NCBI GenBank assembly: GCA_015232535.1
Contig: JADFZM010000009.1
Location: 1 to 35,820, forward strand
From: Candidatus Omnitrophota bacterium
Lineage (GTDB): Bacteria > Omnitrophota > Gorgyraeia > Zapsychrales > Zapsychraceae
Direction: 5' to 3'
Length of the DNA stretch: 35,820 nucleotides
The position numbers were made by a program, and so were the translations under genes. The notes under the pieces are model-generated. The model ran no database searches and was not told the origin of the DNA. It worked only from the letters and a program-made list of their open reading frames with translations. The number at the start of each line of letters is the position of its first letter. Within the stretch, counting starts at the first letter, position 1. Shown piece by piece: positions 15,412 through 24,841 of this stretch.

Positions 15412-16164
15412 ATGCGCCGTTTCTATTGCCCTAGCTTAAATGCATCTTCAAAAACCGTTTCCATCGAGGATCCTGACGAGATCTTTCATTTGCATAAAGT
15501 ACTGCGCCTAAAAAGCGGGGACAAAATAGAGGCCTTTAACGGGGAAGGTGAGTCCGGGGAGTTTGAAATTATAGCCGTAAACAAAAAATCAGTTGATTGT
15601 CTGCTTCTCTCGATTAAGAATTACCCGGTAAAATCACCTAAAGTAATCCTGGCTTGCGCCGTTCCCAAAAAAAGCAAGTTTGAAATCATTGTCGAGAAAT
15701 CAACCGAATTAGGAGTAGATGAAATAATCCCTCTTATCTCCGACAGGACAGAAATAAGCTTTAAAAAAGACAAAATATATGAGAAGCTACAGCGTTTTAA
15801 GACAATCGCGCTTAACGCCTCTAAGCAATCTCATAGAAATACTATTCCCCGGATAAAAGAGCCCCTTAATTTTCCATACGCTCTAAGCTACTTTAAAAGC
15901 CTAAAATCATCAATACTTGTTCCCAGCTTGATCGAGCCGAGAAAAAATATCATTAAAGCTCTTAATGAACTTTCTTCTCCGAAAGCAGTTTCTATACTTA
16001 TCGGCCCCGAAGGCGATTTTACCGAGAATGAATATGCCTTGGCTTTCAAAGAAGGCGGCATCGGAGTATCGCTCGGCGAAAGCATACTGAAAGTTGAAAC
16101 CGCGGCGATCTCAGCTTTATCCTGCATCAATATCTATTTCGAAAATCCGCAAAAATCATTATAA
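15412..16164 (+). CDS. rsmE: 16S rRNA (uracil1498-N3)-methyltransferase RsmE
   Basis: The 250-residue enzyme uses S-adenosylmethionine to methylate U1498 of 16S rRNA. It has an N-terminal PUA-like domain (about 1-70, with FHLHKVLRLKSGDKIEAFNGEG) and a C-terminal SPOUT (trefoil-knot) domain. The knot signature is LIGPEGDFTENEY followed by VSLGESILKVETAAISAL, which forms the SAM pocket and is diagnostic for RsmE. EKSTELGVDEIIPL in the middle also matches. Length is normal. No good ribosome binding site is visible. It lies 38 bp after the tRNA-Ala gene and may share its transcript. Confidence 0.94.
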   Translation: MRRFYCPSLNASSKTVSIEDPDEIFHLHKVLRLKSGDKIEAFNGEGESGEFEIIAVNKKSVDCLLLSIKNYPVKSPKVILACAVPKKSKFEIIVEKSTELGVDEIIPLISDRTEISFKKDKIYEKLQRFKTIALNASKQSHRNTIPRIKEPLNFPYALSYFKSLKSSILVPSLIEPRKNIIKALNELSSPKAVSILIGPEGDFTENEYALAFKEGGIGVSLGESILKVETAAISALSCINIYFENPQKSL

Positions 16165-16271
16165 GCCTAACATTATTAATAAATTATGAAGATCAACGCC
16201 AGCCGGAAGTACTCGGCAGCATAAATCTTTAATCTATAAGTATTTATATCAATGTCTATCACTATAATATA

Positions 16272-16300
16272 TTGACAACATTTTTGAGCTAAGGTATAAT
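16272..16300 (+). promoter_or_regulatory. Full-consensus sigma-70 promoter of recA
   Basis: TTGACA (16272-16277) and TATAAT (16295-16300) are both perfect and lie 17 bp apart, the optimal spacing. The predicted start near 16307 leaves a leader of about 99 nt. No Escherichia-type CTG-N10-CAG and no GAAC-N4-GTTC LexA box is visible over or near it. Confidence 0.85.
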
Positions 16301-16405
16301 TCCACATCTTTAAAGTTCTTTTATTTTCTTGAAGACGGTTTCCCCGACCATAAACTACAGGGGTTCTTTCCCTCGCCCCAAAAACATAAAAAGAGGAGAT
16401 TCAAA

Positions 16406-17431
16406 ATGGTGGAACAAAAGAAAACGGCAGCAGAGCTGGAAAATAAATCAAAGGCCCTGGAATTAGCCCTGGCCCAAATCGAAAAACAATTCGGCAAAGG
16501 CTCGATCATGAAACTTGACGGGTCAAAGACCGTCGATATCGATGTCATTCCCAGCGGCTCTTTAGCCTTGGATTATGCATTAGGAGTAGGAGGGGTGCCA
16601 CGAGGAAGAGTAGTCGAAATCTACGGCCCCGAATCATCAGGGAAAACAACCTTGACCTTAAGTATTATTTCCCAAGTGCAGAAACTGGGCGGGACGGCCG
16701 CTTTTATCGATGCGGAGCATGCATTTGACTCCAATTACGCCAAAACCGTCGGGGTAAAGCTCGACGATCTGTTGATTTCCCAGCCGGATACAGGAGAACA
16801 AGCCCTCGAGATCGCCGAAACCCTGGTCCGTTCGAGCGCGGTTGACCTGGTCGTTGTTGACTCAGTCGCCGCTTTAACCCCAAGGGCTGAGATTGAAGGG
16901 GATATGGGCGACTCACACATGGGATTACAGGCTAGGCTGATGTCCCAGGCTTTACGTAAACTGACCGCAGTAATAAATAAATCAAACACTTGTGTCATTT
17001 TTATCAATCAGATCCGCATGAAAATCGGGGTGATGTTCGGCTCTCCCGAAACAACTCCCGGGGGGCGCGCCTTAAAGTTTTACGCTTCAGTCAGGATAGA
17101 CCTTAGAAGGGCTGAATCAATAAAGCAGGGCGAAGAATTCATCGGAAACCTGGTAAAGGCAAAGGTTGTTAAGAATAAAGTCGCCGCGCCTTTTAGGGAC
17201 GCCGAATTCACGATTTATTTTAACGAAGGGATATCTCGTTCGGCTGATATACTCGACTTTGCCGTAAAACATGAAGTGGTTCAAAAATCCGGCGCTTGGT
17301 TCACTTTTGAGGGTGAAAAACTCGGGCAGGGAAGGGAAAATTCGATTAAATTTTTAAAAGAAAACCCGAAAACAATAGCCAAGCTCGAGAAAGAAATACG
17401 CACCAAGCTGGGAATTAAAGGCAAGGGTTAA
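16406..17431 (+). CDS. recA: Recombinase RecA
   Basis: The 341-residue protein is the DNA strand-exchange and SOS co-protease ATPase. The N-terminal helix holds [18 protein letters not shown]; Walker A GPESSGKT is at 74-81; the Walker B strand is [12 protein letters not shown]; loop L1 contains [18 protein letters not shown]; loop L2 contains [24 protein letters not shown]. All functional segments are present and length is normal. A GAGGAG ribosome binding site precedes the ATG, and a consensus promoter lies 106 bp upstream. It is followed by recX and alaS in the same direction, a common bacterial order. Confidence 0.98.
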   Translation: MVEQKKTAAELENKSKALELALAQIEKQFGKGSIMKLDGSKTVDIDVIPSGSLALDYALGVGGVPRGRVVEIYGPESSGKTTLTLSIISQVQKLGGTAAFIDAEHAFDSNYAKTVGVKLDDLLISQPDTGEQALEIAETLVRSSAVDLVVVDSVAALTPRAEIEGDMGDSHMGLQARLMSQALRKLTAVINKSNTCVIFINQIRMKIGVMFGSPETTPGGRALKFYASVRIDLRRAESIKQGEEFIGNLVKAKVVKNKVAAPFRDAEFTIYFNEGISRSADILDFAVKHEVVQKSGAWFTFEGEKLGQGRENSIKFLKENPKTIAKLEKEIRTKLGIKGKG

Positions 17432-17452
17432 GCAAAGCCTGAATCTAGCTTA

Positions 17453-17920
17453 ATGGAAGACGAATCAAAAGCAGATTTCGCAAAAGCCAAGAACGCAGCC
17501 TTGCGTTCTCTTAAATATCGGCTTCGAAGCGAAAAGGAATTGTCCGACAAATTGGCGCAAAAAGGGTTCTCAGTAGAGATTATAAAGCTAACTCTAAAGC
17601 GCCTTAAGGAAATCGGGCTCCTTGACGACCGTAAGTTCGCCGATGCGGTTATTTCCTCTCGCCTCAAAAGGCCCTTCGGAAAAAACCGCATCCGTTTAGA
17701 ACTGGTTAAAAAAGGGGTCGATAAAGAGATAATCGACGAGGAAATGGAAATATTGTCTGATGGCTATGACGAGCTGAGCGTGGTAATCGAATTGGCCAGG
17801 AAAAGAGCTTTAAAATACAAAGACACCGAAAAAGACAAAATCAAACAAAGGATTTACGGCTATTTAACGCGAAGAGGCTTCAGCACTTACACAGCGCTTA
17901 AAGCGATAAACACTTTATGA
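17453..17920 (+). CDS. recX: Regulatory protein RecX
   Basis: This 155-residue protein is all-helical, built from three-helix RecX repeats. Recognisable segments are ALRSLKYRLRSEKELSDKL with KGF following, then LKEIGLLDDRKFADAVISS and a last repeat ending in RIYGYLTRRGFSTYTALKAI. RecX binds RecA filaments and inhibits strand exchange. It lies 21 bp after recA, its usual partner, and its stop overlaps the alaS start by 4 bp (ATGA), indicating coupled translation. No clear Shine-Dalgarno sequence precedes it. Confidence 0.92.
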   Translation: MEDESKADFAKAKNAALRSLKYRLRSEKELSDKLAQKGFSVEIIKLTLKRLKEIGLLDDRKFADAVISSRLKRPFGKNRIRLELVKKGVDKEIIDEEMEILSDGYDELSVVIELARKRALKYKDTEKDKIKQRIYGYLTRRGFSTYTALKAINTL

Positions 17921-20553
17921 AAACAAACGAAATACGAAGCAGGTTCCTAAAATTCTTCTCGGCTAAGAACCACAAGATAATCAGAAGCGATTCTCTGGTC
18001 CCCAAAGATGACCCGACGGTACTTTTTACTACCGCCGGAATGCAGCAGTTCAAGAAACAATTCCTGGGCCAGCTGGAAGGGTTCACCCGCGCATCAACCT
18101 CTCAAAAATGCCTTAGGACCGACGACCTTGACGAGGTGGGTAAAACCGATTTTCACCACACATTCTTCGAGATGCTGGGTAATTTTTCCTTCGGTGATTA
18201 TTTCAAGAAAGATGCGATATCCTGGGCGTGGGAATTCTTAACGGTTGAATTAAATATACCTGAAGACAAACTTTGGGTATCGGTTTATAAAGAAGACTCC
18301 GAAGCCGAAAATATCTGGAAAAACGAAATAAAAATACCGGCCGCGAGAATAGTCAAACTAGGCGATAAAAGCAATTTCTGGCCTTCCAACGCCAAAGAAA
18401 ACGGGCCTAACGGCCCTTGCGGCCCCTGTTCGGAAATCTTTTATGATTACGGCCCTAACCCAAGATGTACAAAAAATGCCTGCGACCCCAGCTGCGATTG
18501 CGGCCGTTTTTCGGAAGTGTGGAATCTGGTGTTTACCCAGTTCAACAGGAAAGACGGAGGAGTTTTGGACCCTCTACCTAGCAAGAATATAGACACCGGA
18601 ATGGGCTTAGAGCGTTTGAGCGCTGTCATGCAGGGTAAAAAAAGCAATTTCGATACGGACATTTTCGAGCCGATCATGAAGGCAATAGAAGAAGCGCAAG
18701 TTAAAATCCCGCTTGATACCCGCGAAAAAAGGATAATCGCCGATCATATACGCGCGGTTGTTTTCGGTATTAACGACGGGGTTGTTCCTTCCAACGAAGG
18801 CCGCGGTTATGTAATAAAGAAACTGATAATCAACTCAAGCGACATACTCCTCCAAAAAGGAACTGATAAACCATCGTTTTTTAAGCTGGCCGAATCGGTA
18901 GTCACGGCGATGCATGAACCGTATCCGGAAATTAAAAATAACTCCCGAAACATAGCGGACATGATAAAAGGGATAGAGGAAGCTTATATAAAAGTCTACA
19001 AAGAAAGGATCCCGGAATTGGCTACATTAGCCCAGGGCATAAACGACCCCGATAAACTGGGAGAGGCCATGTTCAGGTTCAAAGATACTTACGGACTGAC
19101 TATCGGGACTATAGAGAAAACTATCTTGCCCTTGTATGAGAAGAATGGAAAAACAAGCATATTCCTCGAAACCGCATATAAGAAATTCGAGCAATTGCTG
19201 CAATCCCAGCAAAAACAATCGCGTTCCTCGAGCAAAATGACCGGTGACGTTTTTATAAACAAGAATTTGGACTTAAACGTGCCGAAAACAGAATTCCTCG
19301 GATATAAACATCCCCTTGTTAGCGCGACGGTCTTAAGGATATTCATCAACGATTGTGTCAGAAATTCCGCTCAAAAAGGCGACTCCATAAAAATTATCCT
19401 TGATAAATCCCCTTTTTACGCCGAATCCGGCGGGCAGGTCGGCGATACCGGAAAATTAACAAATGATCATTGCTCGGTCAAGATAATCTCGACCGAAAAA
19501 CAGGGAGATGTCTTTATACACATTGGAGAAGTCGAAGAAGGGGAGCTCCGCACCAACGACCCTGTTACCGCCGAAATCGACTACGAGCGGCGTCTTTCGA
19601 TCATGCGTAACCATACAGCGACTCATATACTGCAATCGGCATTAAGGGAAATCCTCGGCCAACATGTTAAACAACAGGGTTCCTGGGTCGGAGAAGACCG
19701 TTTGCGTTTTGACTTCACCCATCCAAAAGCCCTTTGCTTTGAGGAGTTATCTGCAATAGAAGAAAAAGTAAACGGATATATACTTAGTTGCGACAGCGTG
19801 ACCAAGGAATTCTTAACCTTAGACGAGGCTAAAGAAACCGGCGCACTAGCATTCTTTGCCGAGAAATACGGCGAAACCGTGCGGGTTGTATCCATCGGAA
19901 ATTATTCAAAGGAGCTTTGCGGCGGTACACATTTAGAGAACGTGGGCCAAATCGGGCTTTTCAAGATAACCTCCGAGAGCGCTATCGCGCAAGGAATAAG
20001 AAGAATAGAGGCCACAACCGGGCACGGAGCTTTGGCTTTTATCGCCGGGCAGCAAAAAAGCCTGCTGGATATAGCTAACACCCTAAAAGCACCTATCGGA
20101 GAAGTTACTTCCCGAGCAAAAGCCATGGCTGAGAAGATAAAATCCATGGAAAAAGAACTTGATGCCGCCCGCTTTGACTCGATCAAAGCTTCCATCGATG
20201 ATATTCTCCAAAAAGCCGAAAACCATGCCGGCACCAAAATCATTTCCCGTATTTTTAAAGATATAGAGATCGGTATATTAAGAAAAGTTTGCGATCTTAT
20301 CAGGCAAAAAGAAAACTCCTCGGCCATAATCCTAGGAGCCAAAAGCGACGGAAACGCTTCTTTAATAATTTCTTTCTCCGAAGATCTTGTAAAAATTGGC
20401 CTGAGAGCCGATGAATGTATAAAAAAAGTTGCCCCGCTTATAAACGGAAGCGGCGGAGGTAAGCCGCAATTGGCCCAGGCGGGAAGCAAAGACCCAGGGA
20501 ATATCGATGAGGCGGTTAAACAAGCGATAAGCACAATAAAACAAAACATATAA
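17917..20553 (+). CDS. alaS: Alanine-tRNA ligase
   Basis: The 878-residue enzyme charges tRNA-Ala. The class II catalytic core (about 1-240) has motif 1 around the start TNEIRSRFLKFFSAKNH, and motif 2 in FHHTFFEMLGNFSFGDYFK. A four-cysteine insertion occurs near 187-201 (CTKNACDPSCDC). The tRNA-recognition domain follows, then the editing domain with HxxxH (NHTATH, about 564-569) and CGGTH (from about C668), and a C-terminal DHHA1/C-Ala domain with GSGGGKPQLAQAG. Length matches the family. The gene starts in the recX stop codon and is followed by hisD after 4 bp. Confidence 0.97.
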   Translation: MKTNEIRSRFLKFFSAKNHKIIRSDSLVPKDDPTVLFTTAGMQQFKKQFLGQLEGFTRASTSQKCLRTDDLDEVGKTDFHHTFFEMLGNFSFGDYFKKDAISWAWEFLTVELNIPEDKLWVSVYKEDSEAENIWKNEIKIPAARIVKLGDKSNFWPSNAKENGPNGPCGPCSEIFYDYGPNPRCTKNACDPSCDCGRFSEVWNLVFTQFNRKDGGVLDPLPSKNIDTGMGLERLSAVMQGKKSNFDTDIFEPIMKAIEEAQVKIPLDTREKRIIADHIRAVVFGINDGVVPSNEGRGYVIKKLIINSSDILLQKGTDKPSFFKLAESVVTAMHEPYPEIKNNSRNIADMIKGIEEAYIKVYKERIPELATLAQGINDPDKLGEAMFRFKDTYGLTIGTIEKTILPLYEKNGKTSIFLETAYKKFEQLLQSQQKQSRSSSKMTGDVFINKNLDLNVPKTEFLGYKHPLVSATVLRIFINDCVRNSAQKGDSIKIILDKSPFYAESGGQVGDTGKLTNDHCSVKIISTEKQGDVFIHIGEVEEGELRTNDPVTAEIDYERRLSIMRNHTATHILQSALREILGQHVKQQGSWVGEDRLRFDFTHPKALCFEELSAIEEKVNGYILSCDSVTKEFLTLDEAKETGALAFFAEKYGETVRVVSIGNYSKELCGGTHLENVGQIGLFKITSESAIAQGIRRIEATTGHGALAFIAGQQKSLLDIANTLKAPIGEVTSRAKAMAEKIKSMEKELDAARFDSIKASIDDILQKAENHAGTKIISRIFKDIEIGILRKVCDLIRQKENSSAIILGAKSDGNASLIISFSEDLVKIGLRADECIKKVAPLINGSGGGKPQLAQAGSKDPGNIDEAVKQAISTIKQNI

Positions 20554-20557
20554 AACT

Positions 20558-21781
20558 ATGAAAATCATAACCCAGCAATCCGAGGCTTTCCAGAAGTTAT
20601 GCGCCAGAAGCATTCTTTCGTATAAACGCTCAACACAGGAAAGAGTCAAAGAGATCATCGAGGACGTCCGCCTTTACGGTGACGATGCGGTCATAAAATA
20701 TACCCGCAAATTCGATAAAGCTAAATTAAAGCCTCGCCAACTACTTGTCAGCGAAGCAGAGATAAGCGGGGCTTTTCAGGTGATAACCAGCGACTTTATC
20801 ACCCAATTGAAGATTATTTTAAACAATGTTTCTTTATTTTACCGAAAACAGAACCATAAACCATGCCGGATCAGGGATGATGACGGGGTCATGATAAAAG
20901 AATCAATTATGCCCCTCGACACAGTCGGCATTTACATCCCCGGCGGTACTGCTCCTTTGGTTTCAACCGTATATATGACGGTCTTGCCGGCAAAAGTGGC
21001 GGGAGTAAGAAATATAATAATTGCTACACCTCCCAATAAAGACGGGCACATTAACCCCTACATCCTGGCAGTTGCCAACCTTCTCAAGGTCGACGAGATA
21101 TATAAAGTAGGCGGGGCTCAGGCAATAGCAGCTATGGCTTTCGGAACAAAAACAATCCCCAAAGTAGATAAAATAATCGGCCCCGGCAATATATACGTGA
21201 CCGAGGCCAAACGCCAACTTTTTGGGTTCGCCGCTATCGATATGCTGGCCGGGCCATCCGAGCTTGCCATTATAGCCAACCGTTACAGCAACCCCGAAAT
21301 CATTATTGCCGATATGGAAGGGCAGGTAGAACACTTAGGAGGATTGGCGGTTTTGATAACCACCTCAAAACAACTGATAAGACAAGTGCGGAAGAAAGTC
21401 AATAAAGGCTACGCTGTTTTCGCTAAAAATATCGACGAAGCAGTCGAAATCGCCAATAAAATCGCGCCCGAACACTTGCAGATCTTAACCAATAATGCCG
21501 CTAAGGTAGCAAAAAGCATCCGTAATGCCGGAGCGATATTCTTAGGGGAATTCAGCCCGACCGCGCTCGGAGATTATGCCGCCGGGCCCAGTCACGTGCT
21601 TCCGACCATGGGAACAGCCCGCTTCTTTTCCGGGCTTTGCGTATCGGATTTTACAAAGACAAGCCATATAATTTCTTACTCGAAAAGAGCGCTTGAAAAA
21701 GTCAAAGAGCCGATAGAGAAAATAGCTACCCTCGAAGGTTTAGTTAAGCACAAAGAATCGGTACAGATCCGTTTTCAGTGA
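20558..21781 (+). CDS. hisD: Histidinol dehydrogenase
   Basis: This 407-residue enzyme performs the final two oxidations of histidine synthesis (histidinol to histidine, NAD-dependent, zinc-requiring). Signatures include YIPGGTAPLVSTVYMTVLPA, VDKIIGPGNIYVTEAKRQLFG, the zinc-ligand stretch GQVEHLGG, the catalytic APEHL and the late GPSHVLPT..ARFFSGL. It is slightly shorter than the common 425-435 residues. It starts 4 bp after alaS, so translation is probably coupled. It is the first of six his genes in a row. Confidence 0.96.
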   Translation: MKIITQQSEAFQKLCARSILSYKRSTQERVKEIIEDVRLYGDDAVIKYTRKFDKAKLKPRQLLVSEAEISGAFQVITSDFITQLKIILNNVSLFYRKQNHKPCRIRDDDGVMIKESIMPLDTVGIYIPGGTAPLVSTVYMTVLPAKVAGVRNIIIATPPNKDGHINPYILAVANLLKVDEIYKVGGAQAIAAMAFGTKTIPKVDKIIGPGNIYVTEAKRQLFGFAAIDMLAGPSELAIIANRYSNPEIIIADMEGQVEHLGGLAVLITTSKQLIRQVRKKVNKGYAVFAKNIDEAVEIANKIAPEHLQILTNNAAKVAKSIRNAGAIFLGEFSPTALGDYAAGPSHVLPTMGTARFFSGLCVSDFTKTSHIISYSKRALEKVKEPIEKIATLEGLVKHKESVQIRFQ

Positions 21782-21792
21782 AAGGACAGAAA

Positions 21793-22404
21793 ATGCCTGA
21801 CAGAAAAGCCAAATTAGAGAGAAAAAGCAAGGAAACACAAATCAGCCTTTCACTAAATATCGACGGAAAAGGGAAGGCAAGGATAAAAACAAATATAGGT
21901 ATTCTCGACCATATGCTAGAACTTTTCACCTTTCACGGCTTTTTTGACCTAGATTTGAATGTAAAAAAATCCGACCTCAAGATCGACATACATCATACCA
22001 ACGAAGATATCGGGATCGTTTTAGGAAAAGGCTTTGCTGCTGCATTAGGAGAGAAAAAATCCGGGATAAAACGTTTCGGCGACGGATTCGCTTTGATGGA
22101 ATCAACTCTCGCGCGTTCTGTCATCGATATTTGCGGAAGAAGCCACTTAAAGCTTGAAATTCCTAACGAAAAGTCAATTAAGGGCGAGGGAGGCTACACA
22201 ATTACTCATTTCGAGCATTTTTTGGAATCTTTCGCCAAAGGCATAGGCGCGACGATAAATTTAAAGATTGAAAACCCGAGCATTGATATACATACCACTT
22301 TAGAATCAGCCTTTAAATCATTGGGCCTTGCTTTAGATAATGCAACCCAGATTGACAGCCGAAGAAAAGGCGCCACGCCATCGACCAAAGGTATAATAGA
22401 TTAA
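21793..22404 (+). CDS. hisB: Imidazoleglycerol-phosphate dehydratase
   Basis: The 203-residue enzyme converts imidazoleglycerol phosphate to imidazole-acetol phosphate. It is a manganese enzyme; the His/Glu repeats are present as LDHMLELFTFHGFFDL, HHTNEDIGIVLG and the C-terminal HFEHFLESFAKG. It is the monofunctional form without a histidinol-phosphatase domain. The ATG at 21793 is preferred because AAGGA lies 6 nt upstream; an in-frame GTG at 21778 overlapping hisD by 4 bp would add five residues and cannot be excluded. Confidence 0.95.
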   Translation: MPDRKAKLERKSKETQISLSLNIDGKGKARIKTNIGILDHMLELFTFHGFFDLDLNVKKSDLKIDIHHTNEDIGIVLGKGFAAALGEKKSGIKRFGDGFALMESTLARSVIDICGRSHLKLEIPNEKSIKGEGGYTITHFEHFLESFAKGIGATINLKIENPSIDIHTTLESAFKSLGLALDNATQIDSRRKGATPSTKGIID

Positions 22405-22406
22405 AA

Positions 22407-23006
22407 ATGATAACAATAATTGATTACGGAATGGGAAATTTGCGAAGCGTTCAAAAAGCCCTTGAACACGTCGGAGCCAAAGCCAAGATTACTCAAAACC
22501 ATAAAGATATAGATAAAGCGGTAAAAATAGTTTTACCCGGAGTGGGCGCAATGCAACCGGCTTACGATAAATTAAAATCATTATATCTAATTGAGCCTAT
22601 CAAAAATTTCATAAGTAAAAACAAGCCATTCTTGGGGATCTGTCTGGGGTTACAGCTTTTATTTGAAGAAAGCGACGAAGGCCAAAACACTAAGGGCCTC
22701 GGGATACTTAAAGGCAATGTGAATAAGTTCACTAAATTAAAAATCCCGCAAATGGGCTGGAACCAAATAATCATAAAAAACAGAGATTGTAAAATTTTTA
22801 AAGGCATCGATGATCTTGCTAACGTATACTTCTGCCATTCTTATTTCGCAAATCCTAAAGACAAAAATGATATAGCCAGCACAACATCTTACGGAAGGGA
22901 ATTTGCATCTTCAGTTAATAAGGAAAATATTTTCGGAGTGCAGTTCCATCCGGAAAAAAGCCAGAAAATCGGCCTAAAAATACTGGAAAACTTTACCAAA
23001 ATTTAA
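22407..23006 (+). CDS. hisH: Imidazole glycerol phosphate synthase subunit HisH (glutaminase)
   Basis: This 199-residue class I glutamine amidotransferase supplies ammonia to HisF. The oxyanion segment is LPGVGAM, the nucleophile Cys is in PFLGICLGLQ, and the catalytic His/Glu are in GVQFHPEKS near the C-terminus. Residues YGMGNLRSVQKAL at the start are typical for HisH. It lies 2 bp after hisB and 1 bp before hisA, so the genes form one tight operon. Confidence 0.96.
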   Translation: MITIIDYGMGNLRSVQKALEHVGAKAKITQNHKDIDKAVKIVLPGVGAMQPAYDKLKSLYLIEPIKNFISKNKPFLGICLGLQLLFEESDEGQNTKGLGILKGNVNKFTKLKIPQMGWNQIIIKNRDCKIFKGIDDLANVYFCHSYFANPKDKNDIASTTSYGREFASSVNKENIFGVQFHPEKSQKIGLKILENFTKI

Positions 23007-23007
23007 A

Positions 23008-23739
23008 ATGTTAATAATTCCCGCTATAGATATAAGAGAAGGCAAGGTTGTCCGCTTGAGGCAAGGGGACTTTAATCGCGTCACGGAGTATTTTTCGGAT
23101 CCTGTAATCGTCGCTAAGAAATGGCAGGATAAAGGCGCTCAATTGATACATGTAGTTGACCTCGACGGGGCCAAAGCCGGGAAGATGCAAAACATATCTT
23201 TGATCCTCGCCATAATAAAATCGCTTAAAATACCGGTTCAGGTAGGCGGAGGGATACGGGAGCAAGAAGAAATAAAGACGCTATTGGATGGAGGCGCAAA
23301 AAGGGTCATATTAGGAACAAAAGCCGTAGAGGACAAAGAATTCTTAAAAGTAGTTTTATCGAAATGGAAAGATAAAATCGCTGTTTCGGTCGATTGCTCA
23401 AACGGGTTTGTTTCGGAACGCGGCTGGACGGAAACTTCCTCTATTAAGGGGATTGATTTCGTGAAAGACCTGGAAAAACTCGGGGTTAAATGCATTATTT
23501 ACACAGACATCTCACGCGACGGAATGTTAGGAGGTCCGAATTATACGGCTTTAAAAGAACTGCTAAAAACTTCCAAAATAAACATAATCGCCTCGGGCGG
23601 AGTCTCGGATATCAATGACATAAAGAAATTCCTCAAAATAAAAAAGAAAAATTTGCTCGGTGTTATAACCGGCCGGGCTATTTACGAAGGAAAGCTTGAC
23701 TTAAAGGAAGCTTTAAAGCTATGCTCAAAAAAAGGATAA
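23008..23739 (+). CDS. hisA: ProFAR isomerase HisA
   Basis: The 243-residue beta/alpha-barrel enzyme isomerises ProFAR to PRFAR. Catalytic Asp residues lie in [18 protein letters not shown] (N-terminal half) and [14 protein letters not shown] (C-terminal half). Phosphate-binding VGGGIRE and ASGGVSD loops show the half-barrel duplication. A C-terminal segment rich in Lys ([11 protein letters not shown]) is slightly unusual. The final 19 bp overlap hisF. Confidence 0.95.
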   Translation: MLIIPAIDIREGKVVRLRQGDFNRVTEYFSDPVIVAKKWQDKGAQLIHVVDLDGAKAGKMQNISLILAIIKSLKIPVQVGGGIREQEEIKTLLDGGAKRVILGTKAVEDKEFLKVVLSKWKDKIAVSVDCSNGFVSERGWTETSSIKGIDFVKDLEKLGVKCIIYTDISRDGMLGGPNYTALKELLKTSKINIIASGGVSDINDIKKFLKIKKKNLLGVITGRAIYEGKLDLKEALKLCSKKG

Positions 23740-24476
23740 TCCCCTGTTTAGACGTTAAAGACGGCCGGGTAGTCAAAGGCGTTAATTTCGTCAATTTGCG
23801 CGACGCCGGTGACCCGGTCAAAGTCGCCGAGGCTTATGACCGTCAGCAGGCGGATGAAATAGTTTTCTTGGATATAACAGCCAGCCATGAAAAGCGCTCC
23901 ATCATGCTTGATATTGTCAGAAAAACCGCAGAAAAGGTATTCATGCCTTTGACCGTAGGAGGCGGCATCAAATCAACCAAAGACATCCGGGACCTGCTTA
24001 ATGCCGGCGCTGATAAAGTATCAATAAACACAACTGCTATTTTAAACCCCGGAATAATCAGGGAATCAGCCGCGATATTCGGCAGCCAGTGTATTGTCGT
24101 AGCTATAGATGCCAAAAAAGTTAACGGACGTTTCGAAGTTTACACCCACGGCGGACGGGAAAAAACCGGCAAAGACGCCGTTAAATGGGCTAAAGAGGCC
24201 CAAGCGCTGGGCGCCGGAGAAATCCTCCTGACCAGCATGGATTTTGACGGGACAAAAAACGGCTATGACATTACTCTTACCGACGAAATATGCCGCGCCG
24301 TCAACATCCCCGTAATCGCCTCCGGAGGAGCTGGCAAATTAGAGCACTTTTATGGTATATTTAGCAAAACCGACTCCGATGCCGCTTTAGCGGCATCTGT
24401 TTTTCACTACGCTGAGTTAACAATCCCTCAGGTGAAGGATTACCTGAGCAAAAAGAAAATCGAGGTTAGAAAATGA
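23721..24476 (+). CDS. hisF: Imidazole glycerol phosphate synthase subunit HisF (cyclase)
   Basis: This 251-residue beta/alpha-barrel cyclase uses ammonia from HisH to form imidazoleglycerol phosphate and AICAR. Catalytic Asp residues are in [15 protein letters not shown] and in the AIDAKK strand; the phosphate loops are TVGGGI and [20 protein letters not shown] is a HisF signature. The start overlaps hisA by 19 bp and the stop overlaps hisI by 4 bp (ATGA), so it is translationally coupled on both sides. Confidence 0.97.
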   Translation: MLKKRIIPCLDVKDGRVVKGVNFVNLRDAGDPVKVAEAYDRQQADEIVFLDITASHEKRSIMLDIVRKTAEKVFMPLTVGGGIKSTKDIRDLLNAGADKVSINTTAILNPGIIRESAAIFGSQCIVVAIDAKKVNGRFEVYTHGGREKTGKDAVKWAKEAQALGAGEILLTSMDFDGTKNGYDITLTDEICRAVNIPVIASGGAGKLEHFYGIFSKTDSDAALAASVFHYAELTIPQVKDYLSKKKIEVRK

Positions 24477-24838
24477 CCGTAGAAGCAGAAAAAATAAAGA
24501 TCACGTCTAAAACGATTAAGAACCTTAAATTTAACACCGATGGGTTGATCCCGGCAATCGTCCAGGATTTTAAGACTAATGAGGTTTTGATGCTGGCTTA
24601 TATGAATATCGATTCCCTGAAAGAAACGATCAAGATCGGAAAAACATGTTTTTGGTCCCGGTCGCGCAAAGAATATTGGGTGAAGGGAATGACCTCGGGG
24701 CATTTTCAGTTCGTAAAGTCGATAGCTTATGACTGCGACCTGGACACGCTCCTGATAAAGGTCAGGCAAATCGGAGCGGCCTGCCACACTCTTAAGAAAA
24801 GCTGTTTCTACCGAAAGATCTCGCTAAAAAACAAGTAA
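24473..24838 (+). CDS. hisI: Phosphoribosyl-AMP cyclohydrolase
   Basis: The 121-residue zinc enzyme opens the purine ring of phosphoribosyl-AMP. The signature runs from VLMLAYMN through [18 protein letters not shown] to the metal cluster DCDLDTLL and [10 protein letters not shown], with the expected Asp and Cys ligands. It is the stand-alone cyclohydrolase domain; the pyrophosphohydrolase domain (HisE) often fused to it is absent and no hisE is in this window. hisG and hisC are also not here. Confidence 0.95.
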   Translation: MTVEAEKIKITSKTIKNLKFNTDGLIPAIVQDFKTNEVLMLAYMNIDSLKETIKIGKTCFWSRSRKEYWVKGMTSGHFQFVKSIAYDCDLDTLLIKVRQIGAACHTLKKSCFYRKISLKNK

Positions 24839-24841
24839 AAC

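Noticed and set aside
19902-20549. Long minus-strand open frame (215 codons) opposite alaS
   Set aside because: It lies entirely within the strongly conserved C-terminal coding region of alaS and has no recognisable domain.
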